From the NCBI GenBank assembly GCA_018697195.1, contig CM031879.1:41505715-41569714 (forward strand): a stretch of 64,000 nucleotides of DNA. Direction: 5' to 3'. The stretch comes from Certhia americana (Eukaryota; Chordata; Aves; Passeriformes; Certhiidae). The first letter of the stretch is position 1. Every line of letters begins with the position of its first letter. The translations under genes were made by a program, and so were the position numbers. Below the pieces are notes generated by a model that saw only the letters and a program-made list of their open reading frames with translations, made no database searches and was not told the origin of the DNA. Shown piece after piece: positions 39,240-51,620 of the stretch.

Positions 39240-40140
39240 TATGGCTTCCAGTGAAAGCACTGGTTGGAGAAACCTTGGGGAAGGGGTGAAACCAACAGGA
39301 CAATGTTATGAAAGTTAGAAGGAACTGTGCCAGGGTCAGCTTAATACTATATGCTAAGGAGAGCTTAAAGTCAAGTCAAATTACTGCCCGGGCTGCTTTG
39401 ATGGAGTCTGTACAGGTTGATCTGTGTGGAACACAAAATCTGTATGGATCAAAATCAGGGCCTCAGCAGGGAGAGCACAGTGCTAGGTCTATATCATTGA
39501 CAGCCCAGTCAGGACAGCAGAACTGACTGCAATGTGCAGAGACAGATCAGGTCAAGGAGGCAGCAAGGGGAGAAAAAACAACTTTATTGGATTACTTCAA
39601 TTACCCCCATCTTAACTGAGCAAATGTCACAGGGGAGCATGAAGCAGAGTTGAAATGTTTAGGTTCTCTCTGCGGCTGCTGATTGAGAGCTCAAGAGGAA
39701 GTACTATCTTTAGCTTGACGTCAAACTATATCCAGGGTCATGCTCAAAAATCTGCTTTTAAAAGTCCTGTTCTGTAACTGTGGACATGAGGCTCACAGGT
39801 CTCTATCCCAGTGGGCTTCTCTACAGATCCCCCACAGCCATGCTTAGCTGCAAAGACAACCATGTCAAGATGAGGGAGTTTAAAAAAAAAAAAGGAACAG
39901 GTGAAAGAGTATAAATTACTGGACAGTACTAGAAGGACAGTACTAGAACTTGACCCTGTTCAAGGGAGAAGCAAAGGTACTGGAAAGGGAGATCTAGGGC
40001 TGCTTCCACAGAGGGAACAGCTAAGGACCTGTCACAGCTGGCTTAGAGGAGAAGTGACAGAGTCAACCAAAGCAGGTGTGGCACTGAGTGGATTGGAGGC
40101 AGCTTGACTTTATGATCACTCCTAACCAAGAAAAAGTGAT
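39240..40140 (+). mobile_element. Ancient CR1/L3-type LINE fossil, ORF2 endonuclease region
   Basis: Translated pieces resemble the CR1 apurinic-like endonuclease. GETLGKG at about 39267-39288 matches the family ETWWD motif in position. VSLILYAKESLK at about 39336-39371 matches the family GGVALYVKESL motif. DYFNYPHLN at 39590-39616 matches the GDFNYPxxxW motif, with the following W codon mutated to a TGA stop. Downstream, AACTTTGACTTTATGATCACT-like sequence at about 40096-40120 fits the later SDH region. Stops, frameshifts and small deletions are plentiful, so the copy is old and inactive. The left boundary is uncertain and could lie several hundred bp upstream. Assignment relies on recalled family motifs. 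Confidence 0.6.
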
Positions 40141-43100
40141 GGTCAAATGGATCTAAAAGAAAACAGGTTCAAAACAAATTGATGTGGTTCTTTAGGCAAC
40201 AGAGAGCCATTCAGTCAACTTCCTCACCAAAAGGTTTTGTGGGTACAAAAAATTCAACATAGTTCAACATGAGACAAGTCTTGGGAGAGGGAGATTTTTT
40301 GGGGATTACCAAGTATATAAGTCATAGTAGGCCCAGGAAACCTTAGGTGAAAGTGTCTGGAGGTAGGAAAACTGTTAAGAAGAAACATCATAGAAGTTTG
40401 CTTTATTCTTTGTCTACTCTAGATTATATGTTTAAGGTTATTGTTTTATTCCCCAAGATACTTTTATTGTTGTTGCAGGGAGAGCTTATCCTGTCGTGTT
40501 TCATCAGGGATGGTTATTATCAGAGATAGAATAGTGAGCTCAATGAAGAGTTCACAAGGTCTACATTGCCTCAAACTAGCAAAGCAATTTATTTTCCTAA
40601 CCCAAAGCGATACTGGTGACCAGCAAGTTTAACCCTGCAAATATGAGTGAGCAACTGTACTGAGTCACTTGTCCCTGTGGCTGGTGCCTGAGATCTGGTC
40701 ACAGCTGGCAGAGGCCCTTTGGGGTGCCTGGGAGCACTGGTCAGCTCTTCACTCCTCATACCCATGCTCTTGACACCTGTATGCTGAAAAGGGCAGAGAA
40801 ATGGGCGAAGCAATTAAAGTGATGAAATTCATATATTTTAACATGTCTTTTTGATGAGTCCCTGGTTTCCATGGGATAGGAAGGCAGGAGGAAGAAGCCG
40901 ACCAGCTGAATGTAAGTCACTGGGCATGCTTCCAGAAAGAAGACTTTCTGCAGCTTTAGTAAAGTGCCAATCTGAATTCAAGGCAATAACATCAAAGACA
41001 TTGATAGTACTTCAAGAATAGATTATCAGGTAGAGTACAAAAAATATGAAGACTGCTTTATGCTATGTTTCAAGCCAAATCAGATTTTTAAACCAAAATT
41101 ATGTGTAGATTACCTCAGATTTTACTTGATTTGACATACATATCAGCACATATTATCTAAGATACATTTCTCCCATTGAATAAAATAGAACTTGATAATG
41201 TGAATAGTCACAGTCTTTCTCTTTTCTTGTATAATTTTTGACTAACCATATAAATATAGTCAGCGTTAATTTCAAGCAACCTAAGAATCTTGGCTTGTTT
41301 TTCAAAAGGATGAAATCAACAATGGTCTGTAGAAATTGCTTTTTTGGCAACAGGCTGAGGGCATTAGTGTCCATGCTGCACTGTTTTATATTCATCTTTA
41401 GAATTCTAAAGAAGTTTACGATTTTCTAGTAAGCTTAATAAGGGAAGCCAAAAGTACACAAGAAGGCCCTTTCTTTTTTTAAATTGAAACCTGTTGTGCT
41501 TTTCTGCAATGGATTATTTTACTGTTTTCAAATAGCAGACCACATGTTAATTTTCTTCCTCAAAAAATACCCCATCTGACATTGCATGTCCCAATGAAAA
41601 AAACACTGAAAATGAGTATCTGTTGCTTGTATATGTCACTTAACTGTTTTGTAAGAAAGCAGCCTGCGTAAACACTTGACCTGATGAGTCATTTCAAGTA
41701 TTGAGTGGACAAGTTGTACTTGATATTTATGTACTTCTAAGGGCTTGCTTCTTTAGTAAGTGAGTCACCATTAAAAGTTACAGAAGAATTCAACAATGAG
41801 GTACAGCATGTTCTGTTGGTAATTATGTCATAATTATCAAACTCATTGAATGCACGCATGTACATTTCCCTTTATATGAGAAGACAAATACCAGCATTTG
41901 GTCATACATCATAACATTATCTGTAGGGCTCATTAATGTTTGGGGGTTTTAATTTTTAGTCAATATCATTGTAAGTGAAAAGACCAATTACTGCAAATAA
42001 TGCCTGTCTATAACTAAACCTCTCAAGAAAAATGCTTCATAATGACTGTATGCTTGAGTTGAAGGGAAGACAAAGAAACAAAACTCTAAATCTGCTTTAT
42101 AGTATTTTAATCAGATGAGAGGATATCCCTATAAACACCCTGATCAAAATTTCCTCTGTAGTCTTTATAGTCCTAGCCTTCTTGGAAGCACTGGCAAAAC
42201 TTACTATAAACTCAGTTATGTTCCTGCCAGAATTTTGTGCCAGGAAATATGAGATTCAGTTGGAAATGGCCAAAGCTATACCAATTTGACTTACCTTTGT
42301 TATAAAGTGCAACCAATTCACAAGAGAAAAGATGCCATCCTTTACATTCATTTCAAGGAAAAAGCACATTTAGTTTTTTGATATATTTTCATACATCTCA
42401 CTAGGATGAAAATAAATCCTGTGGAAATAAATGGAAGAGATTTCACTAACTTCAAAGAATTTGGACTAAGTTTGTGCTTTGACATCAATGTAAATATCAA
42501 AAAAAATTCTGACCATGAATAAAATGATGAAACAAAATGGATGTAGATTGAAGGGACAAATTTGTAAGGCCCAGATACTCTCCCAAATACTCAGCCTAAT
42601 TAGAACGTTATTGTGGCATAGACACATTCATTTCTTCAAGACTACTCAGGCTGTTTACAGTATTCCACAGCAACAAAGGCAGCAAAATCTCCAAATAAAA
42701 TTAGCCCAGAGAAAAGAACCTGCATTTTTACTTTTATCAAATTAAGTTTTCATAAACATTGATATGAACAGTATACTGTTTTCAGGGATGCTGGCAGAAA
42801 AACAGAATGGGAGGAATAATCTTTTAGATGGACTGCCCTGTGAAAATTTTACATACACAAATTTTGTACTACAAGAATGAATATGTAAACATAAAACTAT
42901 CAACTTTTTTTTAAACAGCAGTTCTTTCAAGGTTAGAAAAGTGCATTCAAAGCTCATTTACTAGACCTTTCTTTCATCAAATTTCATTCAACATAGAAAT
43001 TAAAATACATATTTCTTAGTGAGGCAAAATTTGTCCTTTAGGGAAATATATTTTTAGTGAATTGGATTTCAAAACTTAATAATTTTTTTAGTTCTAAATT

Positions 43101-46100
43101 TAACATTTTATTTCCATTTCATTTAATCATATTTACTAAGAAAAAAAAAAAAAAGAATCCAACAACTAAGGAGGTATTTTTTGGCTGAAGCAAGTTGTAA
43201 AACCCAATCCACCTCAATCTCACTAAAATAACAACAAAAAGAAAAATGCAGCCAGGGATTTTTACTGCTGCTTATTTCACACAACTGACTTGAAAGCCCT
43301 TTATGCTAGAACCCCTGAGGACTAGATAGGATTTAAGAGACTTAGTGCTGCTTTCAAAATTTGGCTTACAAACACCATCCCCTGCCACAGAGGCTTGCTT
43401 ACAAATGTGTGCTTCTGCAAGTATGTGTACAGAGTCTGGAGGGGGTTTTAGGGAGCCATAAGCTGGCTCTATCAGAGCTTGTCCATTGGCTTGGGCCAAT
43501 GCTGTGCTGTGAAGAGGCACCAGAGGATTGGGAGCATTGCCAAGGCACAGCCCTGCCCTCAGCAAGGTCTGGTACAGGCACAGGGAGCACAGCCACAATC
43601 ACGGTGCTCCTGGCCCTGTATGCCAGCCTGGAGACATCACACTGAGTGGGGTACAGTGGACTAGGTGACATTTCTGGGATGGTCATGAAGGATCTGTGCC
43701 AGAACACACAGAAAATCTTCCTTGGGGCACTAGAGAAAAATTAATGTGTCTGTGAGCAAGGCATAGCACAAGAGCTCTCTCACATTAGTATGTGCAAACG
43801 CTAATGGATTTTATGTACAACAGCTGATTTGGAGCATGATGTCCTAGCCTATTAGTAGCCCATCTACCTATAGATCTTTCCAAAAGACTTCTATGTTCTG
43901 TATGTTGTAAGTTTTCCATTCTTATTCCAGACAGTATTCCATCCACTCAATCTCCTTTGAGCAGTTCCTACAAATAAATGCCAGTGACTGCTGAGGAAAA
44001 GTCCAATATCTCCTAGATAGAGTTAGGAGGTATGCATGGTGTGCTGCAAAAACCTGCATCACATTGAAAAAATTGCATGTTTGCTTACTCCGCTTCCTTT
44101 AAGGGGTAATCAGCCTTGCCTGTGGCCATTTGCACTGGCTTCTTTCAGGTGCAGCAGCTCAGTTCACAGAGTATATGCTGGGATATCTTCCACCCAAAGC
44201 ACATTCTGCTTTTTGCTGCCTCAGTCTCATTGTGCTTCTCAGATTTTCCTTTAGTAACTTCAGCATATTCTTGCTGCTGCATGTTTCTGTAAGTTTATGA
44301 TTTAGGCAGTAAGGACCATCATAGTCTTATCTCTAGAGCTTTTGTTCTTCTCTGTTTCTGTGGCGTAGCCTCCCAACTGCTGTTGTTTCTTCCGAGTTAA
44401 AGTGAGTCTCCAAAAAATCTTTTTTTTCCCAAGATTTGGATCTCAAGTTGCAAACCAAGATCTGAAATCACAGATTTCTATAATAGATTACAGATGTTTC
44501 AGAAATATATTTTTTTTCTCATACACAACTGATACTATGCTAAACACCATATTTAAGGGATGTTTGATTTTTGTGAATTCATTATCAGAAGCAGAACATT
44601 TTCCTGGACAAGCATCTTTTTCAGGAAAAAAACACTTCAGTTTCCCATTCCTTTTCTTTCTCTCACCATCCTCATTTCTTCAAAGGTTATACTCCTCCTG
44701 CTTGTACACCTGCTTGTATTTACTGATCTTTCTCAACAACAGCTCTGTGATTGTATGCCTTGCTCTCAGGCAGGATTTAGGAGTTAAACTAGAACCAATA
44801 CACAATCTACTCTATCAAAAAGGAATTGAGCAGAAAAATAATAAAAACTCTTGTCCCACTTATCATCCCCAGAACCAATGATCTTTCCCAACAGCTGCTG
44901 GTCTGAATCACTCTTCTCAGTTTGCATGAGGCCTGTGCAGGCAAATTTCTTTCCTTTATATTCCTACATGGGTTTTCAGGAGATCTGGTTCTTTCCTACC
45001 CATGGCAGTGCTGACAGCCCTGAGCTAAGGACTGCTGTGACCATGTGTACCTTCACCCAAAGCATGCAGTCCAGTAGCCAGTTTCAGAGCATGTCTAATG
45101 ACACAGGTCCTATGCAAAGTCACAATTTTTCTTGGGTTATGCTAAGAAAAAAAAAATTAAAACAAAAGAAAATCTACCCTAGCTTTCCTTGTATTTACCA
45201 AATTAGGATTCCTTTTCTGTCTCTTAACATCTGTCTCTTTCTGTAGACAGTGACAATTATATGAATTTTCCTTTGTTTCATCCTGGCTGGACTATGGTGA
45301 TTTGAAACAAAAGCAATGTTTATGTTTTTTTTTTCACTCAGGGACTAGACAGATGCTATGTCTGAGAGAAAAGTTTAAACTACTTTTGGGTTGCTATTTG
45401 TGGTATTGTTTCAACATCTCACCACTTTAGTGGTTTATTATTCTTAAGACTTTTGTCCCCACAACAACAGAGGATTTCATCTCTGATGGCCTGTTTTTAC
45501 CAGAATGTTTCCGTGTAACAGATACATGCAAAAAACATATTTTATATAGTCATCTTAGTACATGTTTCATAATTTAAAAAGCTAGAAGTTTTGTTTTGAT
45601 TTTAGTTTATACAGAGATGCCTTTTTTTTTTTTTAGTGATGTAAATAAATCAAATGGAAAAACTAGCAATTTGCTTATTCAAGTGTTAAAAATGCTCATA
45701 CCCAAAAAGTTAAAACATGACATAATTTTGTGAATTTCACAATAATTCAAAACCCTTAGTAGGAAAAAGATGCCTAAATACTTGCTGAAACAATTAATAT
45801 ATATTATATAAGATATTCATGTGTGTATGCTTTGTTTAGATATATATGTATATGTATGTATATGCTGACACATCCTGTGTATGTGCATATGTAAATGTGT
45901 GTGTATAAACTCTCATGCTGGGTAAGCATATTTTGGAAATTTTGAAATTTTTTAAAATCATGAACTGCAGTTCATGTACGTAAACTCACCACACAAGATC
46001 CGTGTTTTATCTGATTTGAGCAGATTCTGAACTGCATGGATTTTTTCTTAGATGGAATTTTCTAGTATTTTCTTGTCTTCAAAAATAGGCTCCTATTCTA

Positions 46101-47955
46101 GTTATATATACTTCAATTCAGCCCAACTCTGGGGAGAAAAAAAAAAAAAAAAAGATTAAAACAAAAGTATTTTCAGCTTAATTGTAAATAATTTTTGCTG
46201 TCATTTTTAGGGTACACACTCATGCCCACATAATGCAAAGGGGGTTTTTCTCTGTGGTTTGGGTTTTTTTTAAATAGTAGTAAAAATGCCCAGAAAAGCA
46301 TATATTACCATAAGTATATAGGAAAGAATTATGTTTCTCCATTACAAGCAGTAGGACTTTTCTCATCAGGAATAGTTTGGAAATACTACTCAGCTGAGTT
46401 TGAAATGTATTGATTAAATTATGTATTGTCAACACATTCTGAGGAATATATGCAAGTTACCAAATGCTTGTTTAGTTACTAGAAAACCTCATTAGCAGAG
46501 GAATAAAATAGCTCACAAGCTAATCTCATTATTTGTCTGTCTCCTTCTGCCATGTCAATAACATTTAGATTTCCAAATGACACATTCTGACGTGAGGCAC
46601 ACAGCAGGTGTGTGTGTATGTGTGTGTGTGAGTGTGTGAGTGTGTGTGATGGGACTACTGTTGGATGTTGATTACTCTCTCTGTCATGTGAAAAGCTTCC
46701 CATTACCACAGCTTTATGCAATATATCAATGGTAATGGATTCATAATCATTATCATGCTTGATAGAGGCTTGACTACCGTGACAGATGTCTTCTCAATTT
46801 TCCTGTTGCATATGTTCTTTTCCCTCTGGAACAACGCTTACATAAAATTTCAGTATTAATGTATCCCTTTTACGTTGTTTTGTATCAGTCATTGACTGCA
46901 GTGATCAATCTTTTAATTCAGATGAATAGGTAATTACAACCAAATGCCAAAAACACATCAGCAGAAATTCAGCAACTGTCGAGCAAACCATAGTGACCAG
47001 AATTATTTGTCTGTGCTAAAGATAGCACAGGGATGCTATTGCATGTTTATGCACCTGAATAGTGTTTCCACTGGCAACAATAATACTTATATGGTATACT
47101 ACATCTGAGCAAAACATAATAAGTAAATCTGTTCTTTTTCCTGCTTGTCATGAGATTAATGCAAACGAGTGTGCAGTAGTGTTGACCAACTGCTGTTCTG
47201 CATTTACCATGGTAAATATAAAACAGCAACCGTGGTACATATAAAACAACAGAGGAGCTCAGTGGTCCTCTAAGCCTTTCAAGAAAAAAGAAAAGAAATG
47301 CATTTTCATGTTTTCTTTTGACAAAATAAAGGTTTTCTTCCCTGAAGGATTTATTTTCAGATATTCTCCCTGTTGGTTGTTTGATGATGGATTTCCAGAA
47401 GACTGCTGTGATAAAAAAGCAGTAGTATTCTACTCAAAGAAGCTGCTTTAAATTCCTGCGCTTGACATTTTCCTCCTTTCCTTGCTTTGGACTCTGTGGT
47501 GCAGCCAGATAGATTCCAGAGAGCTTCCTCAGGAGTCCAGATCACCCATCTCAACTTACAGTGCCCATTCACACAGACACCAACTTAGAAACCTGTACTC
47601 TGCATATACCACATACACTTTCCCCCAAATTAGCGGTAATATATGACTTTATTTACTGTCGGAAACAGTCTACCTCTGCTGAGAACCTACTGTGACCTGT
47701 GTGGGGTCTTGGCTTTTCTGCTATTCCTGCTTTCTTGGAGTATGCTACAGAAAACCTCTCCAGACTGGGACAAAAGAGAGCTTTTTGATAACATCAGTAT
47801 ATTTAGACTAACAGAAAAGTAATGTCAGAGGGAGGCCAGTGGTTTCAGCCTTTGTGATAAAGATTGTTGTGTTGTTTCAACAGCTTAGGAATTACTTGCA
47901 AATAGCTATCTTTTGTATGTGAACTCATGTGTTTCATGAGCCATTTTCATACAAT
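40141..47955. other. AT-rich noncoding DNA with simple repeats
   Basis: No gene is supported. The interval holds an A14 tract at 43141-43154, a T13 tract at 45622-45634, an alternating AT/GT region at about 45795-45910, an A18 tract at 46137-46154 and a GT-rich microsatellite at 46608-46648. A GC-richer block at 43430-43680 has overlapping frames on both strands and no recognisable domain. A donor-like site on the minus strand at about 42291-42296 has no exon-like sequence beside it. Confidence 0.55.
46608..46648. repeat. (GT)n microsatellite with GTGA interruptions
   Basis: This 41-bp alternating GT run is interrupted by an A at about 46619, 46631 and 46639. Such tracts are commonly polymorphic. 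Confidence 0.9.
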
Positions 47956-47956
47956 A

Positions 47957-48320
47957 ATGGAATCACAGGATAGTAGTTCCCAAGAGGGATCTGCTGCACT
48001 CCTCTCTTAGAAGACAGAATCTGCTATATATATTCTGACATACAGTGATCTAACAAGTTTTAAATTTCTGCTGGTGGCAAATCCAGGGCCTCTTTGGTCC
48101 ATTATTCCATTATTTCATTAACTTTCTATATAAGGTTTTCTAACATCTAACTAGCATTTCTTATTGCAATTTGAACCCATCCTTTCCTAATTTTTACCAG
48201 ACCTGTACACAGATAAAAAATTATTCTTGATTTCTTGGTAAAAAATATTCACATGCTTAGTCTGGTCTTTCCCCCTATTCCCTGGCTTGTTCCAGTTTTC
48301 TCTCCTGTAAGCTGCAAAGA
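47957..48320 (-). mobile_element. Old CR1/L3-like LINE 3' region, reverse orientation
   Basis: On the + strand the order is: a degraded tail (GGAATCACAGGATAGTAG), then TTCTATATAAGGTTTTCTAA at about 48124, TTGCAATTTGAACCCATCC at about 48165, then TTTACCAGACC and TTCTTGATTTCTTGGTAA. This is the reverse-complement order of the 3' part of CR1/L3-like elements known from turtles, crocodiles and birds. It is strongly diverged, indicating an ancient insertion. The segment at 48.55-48.85 kb is probably another piece of the same copy. Confidence 0.65.
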
Positions 48321-48544
48321 AGCAATTATTATCTGTGAAGTAATAAAAGCAATGAATGTAATTAAATCTGATTTCTAAGGTTTTCTATAGAATACTCATT
48401 TCCTCTTATGCTCTTGAGTATTTCTATACATAACTGATCCCCAGATATGCATATGCAGATAAGTTTGCACCTTTCTTACATTAATTTCCTCAAAACTGAG
48501 TTCCTGGCTTGCTCAGGAGCACACATTTAAAACTACTGACTTCA

Positions 48545-48850
48545 AATATTTGTTTGACTGATTGTTCCAGGATCTTGCCTGGGAAAAGAAATCAAGCTGA
48601 TTAGTCTTTCATTTCTTGACTCCTTTTAGAAGTTATATGGCATAATTGTCCTTACTAATCTTTCAGCACCTCATCGTTCACCAATATTTTTCAAGGACAT
48701 TAGCTTTGTGGTTTCTTCAGACAGTGCTTCAGATATCCTATATGAAATTGATCTGGTCCAACTAATTTGATAACTTCTAAATTAGAAGTGGACTCAATCT
48801 TCTTTTACCTTATTTTTCATTTCCCTTTAGCTGTCTACTTTAAGCATCAT
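48545..48850 (-). mobile_element. Old CR1/L3-like LINE, more 5' piece, reverse orientation
   Basis: The + strand contains GTTCCAGGATCTTGCCTGGG at about 48565, then AAGCTGATTAGTCTTTCATTTC, then TTTTCAAGGACATTAGCTTTGTGG at about 48690 and GAAATTGATCTGGTCC at about 48745. These follow the order of the reverse complement of the ORF2 reverse-transcriptase region in CR1/L3-like elements. It lies 225 bp beyond the 3' piece at 47.96-48.32 kb in the same orientation, so one ancient insertion with a large internal deletion is likely. Confidence 0.55.
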
Positions 48851-51496
48851 TTCACTAAATTATTGCAAGGGAAATTTAGACAATAGTGTATAAAAGTCTT
48901 TGTTCCTTCTTTATAGATCATATGTACAAACTGGGATACATGCCATGAGAATTCCCAAACCAGTCAGGGAGTTGTCTAGTGAATAGAAAGAGCTCCAGGG
49001 CTAGGCAGTCCTGGTAAAGAGGCACATGTGGTTCACAGGCTGAGGATTACTTCGATTCTAAGTGCCTGGAATCAAGTTCAGGCAAGATTTAAGCAGATTT
49101 AATCCCTATTTTTCTTTTTTCAGAGAGACAAATTTCATTTAAAAAAAATGAAAAAAGAAGAAATTGAAAATTTTGCCAGTGATCTATCCATAGGTATCTC
49201 CTTTTTAGAAATTGTAGTAATTTCAGGGTTTGATTAGATAAAGCTAAAATGAAAAATTGTGGCAACTCTGCAGATTAAATGAATTCCGTATTTTTACTGC
49301 TAATAAGTGTTTTAATAACATTAATTAAAATATGCTGATATTTCCATGTAAGTTCAAAAGTGGAGAAGCTTAAACACTCAAGCAGTCTGAGTTTTGTGAT
49401 CATGGCCCTGAGGAGTGATCATGGCCCTGAGGATTTTCAGATAAACAGGTGAGCTTGCTATCAACAAATGCTAAGTCTCACAGGCAATGCAGGGAATGAA
49501 ACAATGTACAAAAGGAGAAGATAGAAAAATGACAATGAAGAAGTGAAAAAACATTTGTTTTGTATTTTGCAGCTTTCCTAAGGTTGTTGTTTCAGACCAT
49601 GTGGAGCTGTGACAAGAGAGGGCTCAGCACATTTTTTATTTTTGATTTGGAGGAGATTAGACTGTCAACGTATTGGTATTGAGGGCAAAGTAAATTTCCT
49701 CCTGGATCTAGGCTTTGGGGAAAAGGAGATTTGGACATGGGTTTCTGTTCACAGAGACCCAACCAATACTCAGAGAAGCTGCTGGAGAACAGAAGAAGGA
49801 GGCCAAGGTGCAGTGCCCGTGTGAGGCAGAGAGGTCTGCCAGAGGAGTGTCTGGTCCTGGAAGCTGAACTTTATCCTGTTGCTCACTGACTGATCACAAC
49901 CTTCCTGGAGCCACATGAATCACATGACAGGTCTGCTGTCATTTTAACCTGCTCAACCCTCTTCTTGAGTTACCTTCAACAAAGTTTGAGAATGAAACTA
50001 GGAAATACATGTGGGAACTTTTCAGATCTAACCTATGAAAAGGCTGGATTTACCAAGTATAATAAAAACAGTTATAAATAATAAGCTCAAGTCAAGATCA
50101 AAATCTCTCTCTAGTAGCTACTCTTAAAAGCACAATGAGTCAAATTCAATGTAGAAGCAACCCTAAGAGCTGGCCTGATGTGGCTTTTACATGAGCTGGG
50201 ATTTGTAAAATGCAATGTAAAATTCAATTGGGACAAAACTAGCAGGTCAGGAAGCAGCAAAACAAGAGACTCTTAGGATGAACCTCATGAACATGATGGA
50301 CAGCCCAGACTGGGCTCCTGTACTACTAGAGATGGATCTGTCATTTAAGGATGTGGTAAATTATTTTCAAAATTAATTCAAATTTTTGACAAACTACACA
50401 GAGGCTACAAGGAGACTTTGCTTCCCTCTAACAACAACCTATCCCAAAAGGGACTGTGCCTCAGTATACCCCTCCCATGCTTCCTCAAAATGGCAAAGTG
50501 GTTCTTTACAAGAGGAGGGTTGGTGGCATCCCCTCTAGCAGTGAGAAACTGACCATTCAAGCAGAGATGATTATGTTCTCCACCCCTGGGAACAGCTGAT
50601 TTCTGGAAAGGAGGTTTGCATTTGCAAGCCACCTATCTGAATCTGTGCATATATATACAAACACAAAGTACAGGTTGTGACAACATTTTCACTTATTTAA
50701 GGAAATGGCAAGCCATATACTTAATTTAAAATATACTAAAAAACAAAAAAGAAAGTTAATTTCAATTAAATAATCCTCTCATTCATTAAAGGATCTTGCT
50801 ATTTATTAATACCATCAGACTTTAGTTCCTGCTTGACTGTAAGAGGGTGTGTACTTTTCATTTTAGATTTTATTTTATCTCTGCACATTTCACAATCAGT
50901 AATTCATACTTCATTAAGCAACCACTGGCATATTCAAAAGAAGTCTGGTAAGATAGACTAGCCTTTAATGTTTGAATTAAGAAACTATTTTGTTTTGTTA
51001 TTTAATCGAAAATAAGGCTGAGAAAAATTATTGAGCATAATTGCCGTCACAGGCCTTCTAGTTTTTCCTGCTGTAGTCATAAAAAATGTTCAGTGAATTT
51101 TTTACAATACATCTAAATTAAACAGTAATAGAATACTTGTTTAGGATGAGGGAAAATCTAGAGTGATGTAGTGGTTAAGATACTGCCATACATGTTGAAA
51201 ATATGTTAATGCAGACTTCCCTGAAGTCTCATCTCTGTTAATTGAGAATGTACCTCTGGGCACCAGTTGCTTCTTTGTTTCTGACTAGTAGGCTCAGTAG
51301 CTGTCTATAGTTAACAAACCAAAATGCCAAGTAACCCTTTAAAAAGCATAGAAGGAACTAAGATATTATACCATTATTCCATTAAACAGTTTCAACAAGC
51401 TCATGACTGATGTTTTTGCACCATTTTAAGTTATAGTCTAAGATATAGTAGATTTGTTAGTACAAGCCATTTATGTATTATTAAAAAAAATAAAAA
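48851..51496. other. AT-rich noncoding DNA, no gene recognised
   Basis: A perfect 19-bp tandem duplication lies at 49396-49433. A pyrimidine tract ending in CAG near 49572 resembles an acceptor without a clear donor. Open frames at 49609-49824 and 50405-50632 have no recognisable domain. Confidence 0.55.
49396..49433 (+). repeat. Perfect 19-bp tandem duplication
   Basis: The unit GTGATCATGGCCCTGAGGA occurs twice head to tail (49396-49414 and 49415-49433) with no mismatch, which suggests a recent slippage or microhomology event. Confidence 0.95.
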
Positions 51497-51499
51497 GGA

Positions 51500-51583
<84 letters not shown>

Positions 51584-51620
51584 GAAAGAAAGAAAGAAAA
51601 AGAAAGAAAGAAAGAAAAAG
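51497..51620 (+). repeat. (GAAA)n microsatellite, about 124 bp
   Basis: A long run of GAAA tetramers is near-perfect in its first 85 bp and interrupted (GAGAAA, GAAAAA) towards the right. The all-purine strand also produces long artefactual frames of alternating residues on the minus strand (51431-51770), which are not genes. It is probably polymorphic. Confidence 0.97.

Noticed and set aside
38848..39318. 156-codon open frame, the longest in the window
   Set aside because: No domain, no splice context, and its right end overlaps the decayed CR1 endonuclease fossil; length is within chance expectation for 64 kb in six frames.
43272..43707. Overlapping frames of about 100 codons on both strands
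   Set aside because: They sit in a GC-richer patch with few stops; no domain, splice sites or codon signal favours one strand.
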